Positions 22,939-34,249 of a DNA stretch of 64,000 nt are shown here, in pieces. Within the stretch, counting starts at the first letter, position 1. The number at the start of each line of letters is the position of its first letter. Source of the stretch: Verticillium longisporum (taxonomy: Eukaryota > Ascomycota > Sordariomycetes > Glomerellales > Plectosphaerellaceae); assembly GCA_019188255.1 (NCBI GenBank), contig JAETXT010000001.1, positions 4,712,001-4,776,000 on the forward strand. The letters are read 5' to 3'. The notes below the pieces were generated by a model, which saw nothing but the letters and a program-made list of their open reading frames with translations, was not told where the DNA came from and made no database searches. The translations under genes were made by a program, and so were the position numbers.

Positions 22939-23714
22939 GCTGAAGGTGGATTTTTGGATACTTTAGCTGAGATGGTCGGATGTGCTAAACTCGAGCAAAA
23001 AGGTTGTCCATCATTGATATAATGATGATTGTCGGTAGCATAAATATGTCGGACAAGCAGTGAGCAGCATGGTCGGCTTGCGTCGCTTCTGGCTGTTCGA
23101 CTCCGAACCGCTTCGGATCTTGGGATGTCTTGGCAAACATTTGATTTGTCGTGGTGTTTTCGACTTACTCAGCGCTAGCTAAGCTGGCGATCGTCCGCCA
23201 TGCCTTTGGCGATCCCCCAATTATTTGCAGAGATCGGTTCAGCCAACTGCAAGTAAGTTTCGCGCTGACGTTTTGTAACCCCATCGTGTCTCGCGATTAA
23301 CTCGCGACGCGAGCTTGCCCTTGAGGTAACAGTCCCGGGTAGTTTCGCGGCTCGCTGACTTGGTTTCTCCATTCAACACCAAGGCCCCTCGCCTCGGCCG
23401 AACAGACACTCGGCCATTGATCCATGAAATCTGCGGACACTTGATGACCAATTTTTCCATGCATAGATGTAAACGGCATGATGGGCAACCGTTGGGCTTT
23501 TCCAACCCGATTTGTAACAACATTTAGGCCTCGAGACCAACAACGTTAACAGACGGAAGGCCACTTCCCCGCCGCTAACCGCGAAGAGTGAGCTGCATAT
23601 ATAAAAAGACGTCTGCTTCTCTTCAACCGTTCGGAATACCTAGTCATGCTTTGAGGCGGCTACTCTTGACGACTACAACTCAGCAGATTGAGACAGAACC
23701 CCAACGCATCCAAA
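22939..23714. promoter_or_regulatory. Divergent promoter between cupin and FAD monooxygenase genes
   Basis: 776 bases between two ATGs facing apart. On the plus strand a TATATAAA element at 23598-23605 lies 110 bases before the monooxygenase start. Short open frames here are not convincing genes. Confidence 0.55.
23598..23605 (+). promoter_or_regulatory. TATA box of the FAD monooxygenase gene
   Basis: TATATAAA followed by AAG, 110 bases upstream of the ATG, a normal TATA-to-ATG distance for a regulated fungal gene. Confidence 0.5.
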
Positions 23715-25091
23715 ATGCCCTTCAGAATCATAATCGTAGGTGCTGGTATCGCAGGTCTCTGTGCTGCGATCGGTCTCGCACAGCAGGGCCACGACGTCAC
23801 CATCCCTGAGTCTGCTAAAGAACTCACGCCCATTGGTGTCGGGATCCATATTCCGCCCAACGCGGCTCTCGTACTCAAACACTTCGGCATCCTTGAAAGA
23901 ATGACTGACGACGCCATTCATCCTACCAAATTTGTCTTTCGTAGATGGAATGACAACAAGGTCATTGCAACTGTACAGGCAGGAAAGCAGCAGCAAGGGA
24001 CGCCACCGTATTGGAGCATGCGTCGATCTCATTATCAACGGCATCTATATGATGCCAGGATCGAGGCAGGAGCAAAACTTCGCCTGAATGCCCGCGTTGA
24101 GACTGTCAATGAGCAGGAACCGTCCGTAGCTTTGCTAGGGGGGGAAGTGCTGACAGCCGATCTTGTGGTTTTATCGGATGGTAGGTTCTCAAGTTCTTGG
24201 TGATAAGAGGTTGCTGATAGGTCCCCTAGGCATCAAGTCCAAATTGAGGAACGACATCATTCCGGAGGAGGACACCTCTATGAACCTTAACCCCCTGTCA
24301 GCCTTTAGAGCCTATGTTCACCACGACGATCTTATGTCAGATCCTATCACAGCTCCCATCTTCAAGGAGATTGCTACGAATGTCTGGGCCGGCTACAATC
24401 GCCATGTCATCATTTACCCGTGCGCAGGCGGCATGTACACCCTCGGTGCCACGCATCCTGCCAACCACTACGAAATCGGAGACCAGGCCATGGAATGGAG
24501 CCGTGCCGCCACAGTTAGCCAAGCTGAGGAAGAATATCAAGAATGGAATCCCATTGTCAAGCGCATCCTGCACCACACGAAGGAAGTCGGCAAGTGGAGG
24601 CTGGCCGAAGTCCCTCGCCTTCCACGCTGGGCAAGCAAGTCTGGCCGCGTTGTCTTGATGGGAGATAACGCGCATGCCATGCTTCAATTCCTGGCCCAAG
24701 GCGCAGCAATGGCCACCGAAGATGCAGGATCTCTCTCCGTAGCTGTCAGCCGCGCAAAATCCGCCGAGGACCTCCCACGTGTTCTGAAGGCTTATGAGAG
24801 GGCGCGAAAATGGCGCTGTGAAGCCGTCTCGGCCCAAGCCAGGCGGAACGGCGACATGATTCACATGCCTGACGGTGAAGAGCAGGAAAATCGCGACAGA
24901 AAAATGTCCCAGCTGGCTGAAACGGGTGTATGGAAGGCTGATACGGGGCCAATGTTTGATGCCGAATTCAGGAACTTTCTGTACAACCACAACGTTATCG
25001 AACATGCAAGTCTCCAAATCAGCAGAGAGAAAGAGTGTACGCTGACCGTGTTACGTTACAGACGAAAATGGTGCTTGACAGCGCGACTTGA
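23715..25091 (+). CDS. FAD-dependent monooxygenase, salicylate-hydroxylase-like
   Basis: Class A flavoprotein monooxygenase that would hydroxylate an aromatic substrate using NAD(P)H and O2. The N-terminal FAD fold is IIIVGAGIAGLCAAIGLAQQGH (GxGxxG). RRSHYQRHL is the conserved second helix region, and VVLMGDNAHAMLQFLAQGA is the GD motif that binds the FAD ribityl chain. It has 423 residues from 23715-24180, 24230-25005 and 25062-25091. Intron 24181-24229 is GT/AG. The last intron (25006-25061) is read as GC/AG (GCAAGT, CTGACC branch, TACAG); without it the protein runs to a different stop at 25110 with a non-family tail. The TATA box and divergent cupin gene suggest an inducible module. The substrate is unknown. 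Confidence 0.9.
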
Positions 25092-26474
25092 GTTTGGATT
25101 CTTTGAATAGACTCTTTCACAACCAGTAAGCAGGCATCGTGAGGAGCACCGTCGGATACCCTAGACCGGCTACTGACGTTATTGGGTCAGAACTTGGTCG
25201 AGAGAGAGGTTTGCACAACTTAGGTAGTTGAGATAACACAAAATTGGACACTTACAGCCGTCATCAATGCAGGCAGGATATGAGCCTAGGACCGGAGCTA
25301 GTGCATTTAAGTTTTCATAGGTGATTGCTTGCTTAAAAGGTATCTGACGGAGAAGCTTGTGAGTTTTCCCCTCGGGTGTGGCCCCAGACAAGCTGTTGAA
25401 AATTGCTCGCCTTTCACTGCAGCCGAGGATCAGGGCTCGAACTGCACAAGGGACTGACAGCCGTGAAAGCAGAGTTGCTTAAACTGTTTTCATTTATAAA
25501 GAATGTGTTTCAGATTGCAAATGAATCGGGTTCATCTGAGATGAGCTATAAGGCAATATCTCATGATGCATGTTTGATATAATCAAGTCAAGTCACTCAG
25601 CCATCGCAAAGTCGCTAACGGACTGCAAGGACGGGAGTTGCGGCAAGGTGACTATCGATAGGCCACACACCTTGAAAGCTCATTTCTGTATTAGGTCTGG
25701 AAAGCCTGACTCGCCCGTGCCTCATCGCGAGGACTGAGCCTGACGGACCGGGAGTTGCTGTGGATCTAGGAAAAAGAGCGTCTGACACGGGATGAACGGC
25801 CGGCAGTTGGTACTGCCGCAGTCTCGGTGCACGAAGCTGTCATTACTCACATGATGGTTCGGTAGCGCCTCTAATTCGTTTGTGAGGGGCTGGTGACATC
25901 AAAATCATTGTATCCTGCCCCCCCAGCATGGCGCGTGCTTTGAGGTGCCCCGCCTGCTTGCCGCTTAAGAGGCTGAACGTTGCTTCGACATTATCTGCTC
26001 TTCCTGCGAGGAATCTTTTCATTGATTGCTGTCCGCCTTTGAATTAACGGGTGACCAAGCTTTAATTCAGGAGCTAAAATGGTGAGAGGCAGCAAGGCGG
26101 AGCTTTTGCAGCCTCATCAAAGCTCGGCCTGTCTTGAGCATCTGCCACTTGAGCTGGAATGGTCTATGCTATGAGACCATCCAATATCATTTCATATCAT
26201 GTCACTGATAGATCACTTTGCAAGTATTTAGACTCAATGCCAGGAACCAAGTGGTGAGCATTTGTTACGTCGACTAAGCTATGCTCTTCTTCCCGGCGAG
26301 ATTGGTCTACAGTAAAAGACTACGAGATCCTGCTGTTTTCAGCGCGACTTTGTGGGAAGACAGAAGAATATAGTATACCCTGATTGAGAGGAACTGCCAC
26401 AGAGCCGGAATACCTGAAAGATGTAAACTCTGTTGCAGCAGCTGCTGAGAGTAGACTTCGCGAGACTGCAACTA
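25092..26474. other. Gene-free, AT-richer stretch
   Basis: About 1.4 kb between the converging monooxygenase and secreted-protein genes. No open frame of note, no RNA gene and no repeat with clear boundaries. Confidence 0.55.
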
Positions 26475-27228
26475 CTAGCAGCTGATGGTCTGGCGGTTGG
26501 CCCTGCAGGAGCCGGGAATGCTGTAGGCCCACTGAGATCAATGTTAGCATCATGCTTCAAGTAGGGGCCGGAAGATCAGAAATACTCACGTTCTCAAACC
26601 CACCATCTCCCTGACGAGTGAAGGAAGCACCAGCGCCAAGAACGACAACCTCAAAGCTCAAGAATAACCAGGTTAGAGACAATGCCAGATTAGGAGGCCA
26701 TAGAGATGAGCTACTTACGTCACAGTCGTTCCCAGCTTGGCGTCGTACCTGACCGTCGTCTGCTGGACAACAGTACCAGTTGTCTTGAAGCCAACATTGC
26801 ACACAACGACACCGCGTCCAGGGAATGCGGCAGCGGTGCGAGCTGCAACATCCTGGGTGAACTTGCGGCGGCCCCAAGAAGGGATCAGTAAATGAGGCAG
26901 ATAGATAGACAAGAGACATACCTCAAGGTCCTTGTCGATCGTCTGCTGGATCAGGAGGTTGATCTTCTCAGCGATTCCTAGAATGGCGGTGGCGGCAGAG
27001 CCCTTGTTGGGGGCACCGGGGACAGGGCCCGAAGGCTTAGGAACCACACGCTGACGAGCGCTGTGATAGTATGAGATGAGGATACCAGATATGTGCGAGG
27101 TCTTCGACTTACGCAATGAGGGGATTCGTGTCGCCCACGGAAATGTCACCGGTGATAGGAACCGGGCTGGTCATACCGACACTGGCAAAAGCCAGGAAAG
27201 CAGCCGCGACGAAGTTGTTGAAGAGCAT
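26475..27228 (-). CDS. Small secreted protein, function unknown
   Basis: 170-residue secreted protein assembled from five exons: 27228-27113, 27060-26922, 26852-26719, 26656-26590 and 26531-26475. All four introns have GT/AG ends and the phases agree. MLFNNFVAAAFLAFASVGMT is a clear signal peptide with cleavage expected near residue 20-24. The mature protein is a proline/glycine-rich stretch, a helical segment (ILGIAEKINLLIQQTIDKDL), then a beta-rich C-terminal half ending in FTRQGDGGFENWAYSIPG and CRANRQTISC. It has only three cysteines, so it is not a typical cysteine-rich effector. The VVVCNVGF / FTRQGDGGFENWA pattern recalls a family of small secreted fungal proteins without assigned function. 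Base composition matches neighbours. It has its own TATA box. Confidence 0.75.
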
Positions 27229-27395
27229 CTTGAATGTTGCTGGGGATGAAAGAGAAGGTGATTTGAGTGACGGTCTGGAAAGACTGAAGTGGAACGAGTG
27301 ACGATGGATGTGAGAGTGACGGTGTAGTTGTAAAGAGTGAAAAAAGCTGTTTCTGATGTTGAATCTTTCATAGTATCGGGGGAACATCGATGCCT

Positions 27396-27403
27396 CTTAT
27401 ATA
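27396..27403 (-). promoter_or_regulatory. TATA box of the small secreted protein gene
   Basis: TATATAAG on the minus strand, about 168 bases upstream of the ATG at 27228. Confidence 0.5.
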
Positions 27404-28437
27404 GCTGTGTTGCATGATAGTCTTGTGTATTACACCTTACGTTTTTTCAACCATGTGCTGCTCCCCGTGTTGCCATGGCCTCTTCAAGTCGTCACGGCGA
27501 GACCGGGCTACCACAAAGATAGATGCTTGCGGCAAGTGCCAAGCGCGGATGGACGTTGGAGATAGGATGCTTCACCTTTCGGTTCATCTCAGGCCCCAGC
27601 ATTACGTTTATGGAACTGAGGAGTGGCCATGGGGTCATCCGGTATGCCTAGCCGTCAAGGTATAGATTGAGTCAAACCATAATGAATTTGGGCCTTGAAT
27701 TGCGAGTCATAGATGCTTTGATTCCCTGCTTCACACGATCAATGCCATGGGAAAACTCCCGGCATGGAGAATAGGAACGGGCACGGCCATCACTTCTTCC
27801 CAAAACTAGGTATTCAACGTCGCCGCTGGGACGCCCATCGTAGCCTTCAACATGTTCTAAATCACTTTGATCGCACAATGTAACGTAGAACTCTGGATAT
27901 AGGTAATTGGAGCAACCCGTGCTGCGCACGCCCATAGGCAGTCGGGCTGCTGTTGTTTTGTAGTACTGAAATGTCCAAGCCTAGGAGCACAGAGCCAGAG
28001 GCTCATCGCGTAGGTTCCACTCGGTACGTATAGCAAGTCTGCACACCGCGATCTGATTCCAGCAATAGAGGAGACCTCGCGCTTGTCAACTCGTGAGGGG
28101 CTAAGTGACAGATTGCGCGAAGAGATGGACCGAAAGAGGCGAAGCAGACTCTTTGAAACAACCTATGATAAGAAGAGAAGACGTCGTGCATGACCAGGCA
28201 CCGAACTCTATTGTCCAGCGCTCATCCTATTTGGGGTGTTGTTGGCCAAGACTCAGCCCACATGGGCAGGAGGCTGACTCGACTGCTTGTCTTGCAAATC
28301 TTCTATTCTCCGCCAAGCCCACATTTGCAGTGTGATGCTGTGCTGTGCTAGCGGTCGTGCGTCAAACGTTAATTGATAGCCATGGTGATATCTCGTGATT
28401 GTCGGCTTCGGGACGGTGACTGAAAATGGGTAGTTAT

Positions 28438-28651
28438 TGTCAGGACCCTGCGGAGCCACCCAGGGCCTGCCAAGCCACGGGGCTGGCCAGGGGCTAAGGG
28501 TCACGAGAGAACGTATATATAGGCTGCGGAGGGCCCCCCCAAAGCTGCGGAGGGCCAGAATTCAGATGTATTCCTATCCCATACCTATATTCTAACTACC
28601 TGCGGACCCTGTGGAAGACCCCTTCACTCTGTTCTAAACAACGCTCTGACA
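28438..28651. mobile_element. Solo LTR with 5 bp target duplication
   Basis: 214 bases beginning TGTCAG and ending CTGACA, flanked on both sides by GTTAT (28433-28437 and 28652-28656). These are the marks of an LTR left after recombination between the two ends of a retrotransposon. It holds an internal GTATATATAGG promoter-like element and a doubled GCTGCGGAGGGCC. It is GC-rich and keeps TpG and CpA, so it has not undergone RIP. It is unrelated in sequence to the copia LTRs at 36438 and 43683. A very small TIR element is the alternative; the TG...CA ends and TATA box favour an LTR. Confidence 0.85.
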
Positions 28652-30240
28652 GTTATGGCCAACGACATGCGCAACGCTATTCGGACTGATTGATTTCTCA
28701 CCAGCGTTGTGATGCCATTTAATTCATCGTTTCTCCTTAGTACTCCAGTCTTGGAGCCCCTAGAGCATGTGAAGGGGACCTTGTCGGCTGTGTATCTACT
28801 GTAGGCTATCACGCACGACTCTAAGAGGAAAGGTATGAGTGACAGGTCACACCAACCGTCGTCGCAATTAACTGCGTTCTAGTCAAGATCCTTTACAGGG
28901 TCAGACCCTTGGAGACATGGATATTTAGGATGCCTTGCTAGGTTGTATTCTATCCGGAGAAGTACCATAGTGGCCTGCATCTTGTCGAATCGCCTTACGT
29001 AAAGCTCTCTACATTCTGGGCCTGGATTCATTGAGAAGAATGTGGTGGAAATCACATTGAGCATTTTTTGCACAGGCATATCTGCATTGGTCCCTATAAC
29101 GTTTCCCAAAAATAACTTCAGTACAGTTGGTGATTGAAACACCCGTCTCCCAGCCTAGCCTCAGATGAAGTGTTCGGGGAGTCGAGACACCACCCGCAAT
29201 CAAACTGTCACGTACGAATCAAGGACCAAGAAGGCTACAACTATGGCAAGCGTAGGATTCGTGTCAAAAACTAAGCTTGGTAGAGGCTTCGAGAACGTCT
29301 GATGAGGTCTGTGTTCCAGAGTCCGGTCAGGTCGGCCGCATATCCGAACGGCTGGCAACCTGCCCAGCGGGTAGGGCGCGATCGTAAATGGTATAGGCCA
29401 TCAAGGCCACCTACTATAGTACCCCATGCCTGGAGAAAGCTAGCCCCTGTAGATAGTCCAAGCTCGCCTTGGTTACAGCGTAAATTGGAGTCCCTGTGGC
29501 CTGGGGTTGGTTGGGTTTAACACGGCCTAAGTTTTCGCGGGACGGAACTGAGCCGCTCAGTAACGCATGTCGGGCATAGTCAGTCTCTGGTTAGTGTGGG
29601 CAACGACGCATCAACTCTTGACATACCTGCCGGAAACTTGACTTGTCCCAGGTTTTCATCCCACGACGCAGAGTACGTGCACATACGCCTTGGCTGTGCG
29701 ATTATCCGACTGCTCCGCCTCCGCGACTTTTCTCCCCGCGTGCGGCTCCGCACAAACATGTATCGGCCAAGGCAAGCCGCTCTTGGCTCTTGGCCGGCAA
29801 TGGGGCGCGCCTCGGCACTCCTCATCAATGACGTCCTGCTCTCGCCAAGCAGCCACGCCGGCCCCGGTGCCGGGCTCTATCATTGGTGCGCATAGCCTCA
29901 CACACCGTCCCATGGACCATTGATTCACGCCCAGCTCAGAATCCAGTAATCGTAAAGCTTGTCAAGTCATTTCTGGCGAAAGAAAGTCTTGGTCGCGCTG
30001 GGGCAAGCCTTCCATTGAATTGGTCTGATCATCACCCAGCCCTCCTCACCAACCTATATATGTCAATGAGCACTCAGCCTTGGCCGAAAGCATAATGTTG
30101 AGAGTCATACCCTTGCTTCTCTTCTCCTGAAGCAGTCTTCTCTCCTTTTGGCTTCTGTTGACTGAGGCGGGTCTCTCCTCTAGTTGGCTTGCTCAGAGAA
30201 ACACCCGAATTATTCGAGGCATGCTTAGACCTTGCCCGTC

Positions 30241-32186
30241 ATGTTTCGCATATACAACATCTACGGTATGTCAATCTTCTATTCGGCATCATCCGTGACA
30301 CTCCTGACCCAGTCCCACAGTATTGGCTGCCTTTGGTACCATCGGCGGCATGCTCTTTGGCTTCGACGTCAGTTCGATGAGTGCATGGATCGGCGCCGAC
30401 CAGTACCTGGACTACTTTGATCACCCGAGCAGCACCCTCCAGGGCGGCATCACAGCCTCGATGTCAGGCGGCAGTCTCGTGGGGGCTTTAGCGGCCGGTT
30501 TTATAGCCGATCCTCTAGGTCGAAAGGGGGCTTTGAAGATCGCGTCTATTATCTGGCTCGTTGGTTCTGCTCTCCAGTCCTCTTCTCAGAACGTTGCACA
30601 CCTGATCGTTGGTCGCGTTATCAACGGATTCGCCATCGGTATCACGTCTTCTCAATGCTGCGTCTATCTCGCCGAGTTAGCTCCAGCACGTATTCGCGGC
30701 CGGGTCGTAGGGATTCAGCAATGGAGCATCGAATGGGGTATGTTCTCCCATTCCCTGAAAGGACCATATGAGGTGCGCATACTCAACACTAACAATACTC
30801 CAAGGTATACTGATCATGTATCTCATCTCGTACGGTTGCATCCGCACGATTGAGGGTCCCGCAGCCTGGCGTGTAGCATGGGGCGTCCAAGCCATCCCTG
30901 GAGCAGTCCTTCTGGGCGCTCTCTTTTTCTTCCCCGAGTCGCCGAGATGGCTAGCCGGCCGAGACCGCTGGGAGGAGGCTTTCGATATACTCTGCGAACT
31001 TCACGGCAAGCACGTCGACAGGTCCGATCCCTTGATCATTGCCGAATGGGAAGAGGTCAAGGAGGCAGCTCGAATCGCCCGCGAAGCTTCGAACCTGACT
31101 ATCTTTGGCCTTTTTGGCCCGGGGATTTGGAAGCGGACGCTCGCCGGATGCTCCGTCCAGGTCTGGCAGCAACTGCTCGGCGGCAACGTGATGCTGTACT
31201 ACCTCATTTTCGTTTTCCAAATGGCGGGCTTCTCCGGAGACACAGCACTCACATCTTCCATCATCCAATACGTACTCTTCTTGGTTACCACCGGCGTAAT
31301 TCTGCCCATAGTCGATCGCGTCGGCCGCCGTCCGCTGCTTTTGGGAGGCGCTCTGTTTGGTCTGATAATTCACTTCGCGACGGCAGGGGTCATGGCCACC
31401 TACGGCCGATCAGTCGACTCTGTTGACGGTTAGTATTGCTGATATGTCCACGAGACTTCTCGCAGATCTTCCGGACCGTGCTGACATTCGACAGGCAACG
31501 AAAACCTCAAAATCATTATCACAGGGGACCCCGCCCGGGCTGTCATAGCCATGATGTATCTTTTTGGTAAGCCCTTCGGGTCCCATGCTCAACCTCAAAG
31601 CTAACATGTCAGTTTCTATGTATGGCCTGACCTGGGCTCCGATCGGATGGATTTACTGTTCCGAGGTGTTCCCGCTACACTACCGTGCCAAGGGTGTCGG
31701 CCTCGCTGCCGCATCGAACTGGGCGTAAGTCTGGACCTTGCCGGCTTTCGGCCTTTTGAGGGTGCCAGGCGCCGTTTAGCTGATATCTCTAACTTGCAGT
31801 TTCAATCTTGCCCTTGCATTTTTCGTCCCCCCGGCTTTCGAGAACATCACCTGGCAAACGTAAGCGTCAATTATCATTCGGGTTCCCTTCCTCAGTCTCT
31901 AACAAGCCTAGTTACATCATTTTTGGTGTTTTCTGCACCGTGATGATCCCACATATTTACTTTACCTATCCAGAAACAGTGCGCTGGCCCACGACTCCTT
32001 CAACCTAAAGGCTTGACTGACGAAAATCAATAGGCCGGCAAAACTTTGGAAGAAATCGACGTCATTTTCGACGAAAACATTGCACCGTGGAAGAGCCGCC
32101 ACGCCGGTCCTTCTCTGCAGGCCCGTGTTGCTGATCTCAAGGTGCAGAAGGGAGAAATTTCCGCGGAGCAGAGGGAGACGGTTTAG
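30241..32186 (+). CDS. MFS sugar transporter
   Basis: Plasma-membrane proton-coupled or facilitative hexose/polyol carrier of the MFS sugar-porter family; the substrate is not predictable. It has 509 residues in eight exons: 30241-30265, 30321-30737, 30805-31428, 31495-31566, 31613-31724, 31800-31859, 31912-31978 and 32034-32186. The seven introns of 46-75 bp all have GT/AG ends and their phases sum correctly. Family marks: GGMLFGFDVSSMSA in helix 1, DPLGRKGALK, GRVINGFAIG, PESPRWLAGRDR after helix 6, WQQLLGGNVMLYY in helix 7, DRVGRRPLLL, and the PETAGKTLEEID end. Twelve hydrophobic helices fit. The 25-base first exon is needed to supply the start MFRIYNIYV. It stands alone, with gene-poor DNA on both sides. 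Confidence 0.93.
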
Positions 32187-32316
32187 TGTGCTTGGGCGTT
32201 ACAATTATAGGTTGCCTGGTAGCCTTGTCGTGGTGCTCTGGCGCCGCCCTTCGTTGCTGGCTGCGCATATTAACCTCGCCCAAAAATGCATTGATTGCGC
32301 TGGCTAAGTGACCTAC

Positions 32317-32367
32317 CATACCTAGAGAGGTGACATACCTAGGGAGGTGACATACCTAGGTAGGTAA
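32317..32367. repeat. Three tandem 17-base units containing CATACCTAGG
   Basis: Units at 32317-32333, 32334-32350 and 32351-32367 differ at a few bases. The third contains the exact palindrome TACCTAGGTA. They belong to the same motif family as the cluster at 5272-5334. Confidence 0.8.
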
Positions 32368-33348
32368 GGTAGATTAAAGTCGACCACACCAGCAAATTTG
32401 ATCAAGAGAGGTAACTTGGTTACCATTCAGATCCTGAATTTAAGCGAACAAGTCCGAATTACTTGTAAATCGAAATCCGCACCACCCAATCGATGACAAT
32501 GCCCGTTGTGGTTCTGACAGGAGTTCCATCTCTTGCAGCGGTATTCAATTGTCACATGTAGAACGGAGATCGTCGGTGAATCTGTTCGGTGTAGAAGTGG
32601 ACAGGCTTGCCAAGAATCAATCCGACCTGGCGGGCTTGGCGGCTCTGCCCCACTGGTGACGCAAATAACAATCGCGCCTGGTCATCATCTTGTTATCATG
32701 AGCAAAAGTACGCATCACAAACATTCAAGCCCATGGTTGTTGACCAGCAGTCGTACATGTAGTCGCTCTTTCACGGCTGCGGCATACTTGTGAGGCGAAG
32801 CTCGGAAATTGTACCCAGACGTATCGCCGAAGTAAACTTGTGATCTCTCGCCTGGCGAATTTAAGACCTGCCATCCGGCACAATGGGCCGTCCAACTACC
32901 TAGATCACAGCCCAGATGTCATGCTGTCCGGGCAAACCCCAGGTACGCGGAGGAACTCGCATCAATGCTGACCAAGGCTCACGTTAGAACGGGGGAACTC
33001 CAATCGTCATCGGCGTTTAGCGGGCGCCAAACCCGGCAGTTAGCTGTGACATGTCCGACAACAAATATACCCACTGCGGATCCTTCCCGTATCGCCGACG
33101 AAGGCTTGGAAGGGTACCCAGCCCCAGACTTGATCGCAGGTTTGCGAGCTGTGTACCCCTGGCAATCGAAGGCCCTTGGTCTGCATGACGCTGAGGTGAG
33201 CTCCTGGCAGGGGAGCTCGAGCAAAGCTCTGCGAGTTCTGCATCATGGCGGGGTAACGCGCGCTGGCCCCTGCCGAGACATCGGTCGCGAAAGCATTCGA
33301 AGCTCTATTCGAAGGAGAACGAAGCCCAAAGATCCATGTCTACCCAAG

Positions 33349-33355
33349 TATAAAT
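33349..33355 (+). promoter_or_regulatory. TATA box of the DJ-1-like gene
   Basis: TATAAAT located 143 bases upstream of the ATG. Confidence 0.45.
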
Positions 33356-33491
33356 TCGAATGCCCCTCACCCATCTATTATGGCGAGCGAGGATTAGCAG
33401 ATTCAAGATACCCCTCGATTCCCGCAACTTCACGAACACCTGTCACTGTCAACCAACCCAACATTCACACCGAATCTAACTCCTCTACACA

Positions 33492-34249
33492 ATGGCGTCC
33501 ACCACTAAGCCCAAGGTCCTCGTCATCCTGACTTCCGTCGATACCATTCCCAAGTCTGGTAAGACCATCGGCTGGTACCTGGTAAGTTGCTCTGTATCTT
33601 TTGATCCTCTATCCAGCCACTGACACTAGACAGCCTGAGCTCGCTCACCCCTGGGAGGTCCTCCGCAACCGCGCAGAGCTGACCTACGCCTCTCCCAAGG
33701 GCGGCGTCGCCCCCCTCGACCCCATCTCCGTCGGCCTCCTCTCCTCCGCCTCCGTCTGCAAGGACTTCCTCTACAACCACAAGGCTATCTGGGAGAACAC
33801 GCAGAAACTGTCCACTTTCGCTGGACGTGCCTCCGAGTTTGACGCCGTCTTCTACCCCGGCGGCCATGGTCCCATGTTCGACCTCGCCTTTGACGAGGAC
33901 TCGATCGCTCTCATCAAGGACTTCGACGCCCAGGGCAAGGTCATCTCGGCCGTCTGCCACGGCCCTGCCGCCTTCGTCAACGCCAAGGACGCCGCCGGCG
34001 AGCCTTCTCAAGGGCAAGACCGTCACTGCCTTCACCAACGAGGGTGAGGACATGTTCAAGTACACCGAGGAGATGAACTTCTCCCTCGAGGACAAGCTCA
34101 ACGAGGTCAGCGGCGGCAAGTTCGTCAAGTCCGAGGAAGGCCCAATGGGAGAGAAGGTCGTTGTCGACGGCAGGATTATCACCGGTCAGAACCCTGCCTC
34201 GTCCAAGGGCGTCGGTGAGGAGATTGCAAAGGCGCTGGGTGTTTTCTAA
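33492..34249 (+). CDS. DJ-1/PfpI-family protein (Hsp31/glyoxalase III-like), frame broken once
   Basis: Cytosolic DJ-1-superfamily enzyme of the Hsp31 group, which removes methylglyoxal as a glutathione-independent glyoxalase and protects against oxidative stress. The nucleophilic cysteine sits in SAVCHGPAAF at the nucleophile elbow; the acidic partner and histidine regions are LPELAHPWEV and YPGGHGPMFDLA. Exons are 33492-33581 and 33634-34249; intron 33582-33633 is GTAAGT...ACAG. The frame changes at about 34001-34010: the first part reads ...AAGEP and the continuation reads LLKGKTVTAFTNEGE in another frame. Adding two bases there gives 235 residues and restores the family sequence, so a 2 nt loss in a CT-rich run is likely. 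If real, the C-terminal third would be lost; the catalytic cysteine precedes the break. Confidence 0.88.

Larger units (their letters stand above)
27229..30240. other. Gene-poor 3 kb stretch containing a solo LTR
   Basis: Apart from the TATA box and the solo LTR (28438-28651), I see no supported gene. Several short frames at 27414-27665, 28879-29142 and 29596-29895 lack family matches; they may be remnants. A TATATAT run near 30055-30061 lies about 180 bases before the transporter start and may be its TATA element. Confidence 0.55.
32187..33491. other. Gene-free stretch between transporter and DJ-1-like gene
   Basis: 1.3 kb with a 17-base tandem repeat (32317-32367) and the promoter of the DJ-1-like gene. 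A 188-codon open frame ending at 33531 overlaps the next start and looks random (no hydrophobic core or known domain). Confidence 0.55.

Noticed and set aside
28438..28651. Solo LTR read as a MITE
   Set aside because: Only six-base inverted ends, TG...CA termini, a 5 bp duplication and a TATA-like core fit an LTR better than a DNA transposon.
32965..33531. 188-codon plus-strand open frame upstream of the DJ-1-like gene
   Set aside because: It crosses the true start and first exon of the next gene in another frame and has no recognisable content.
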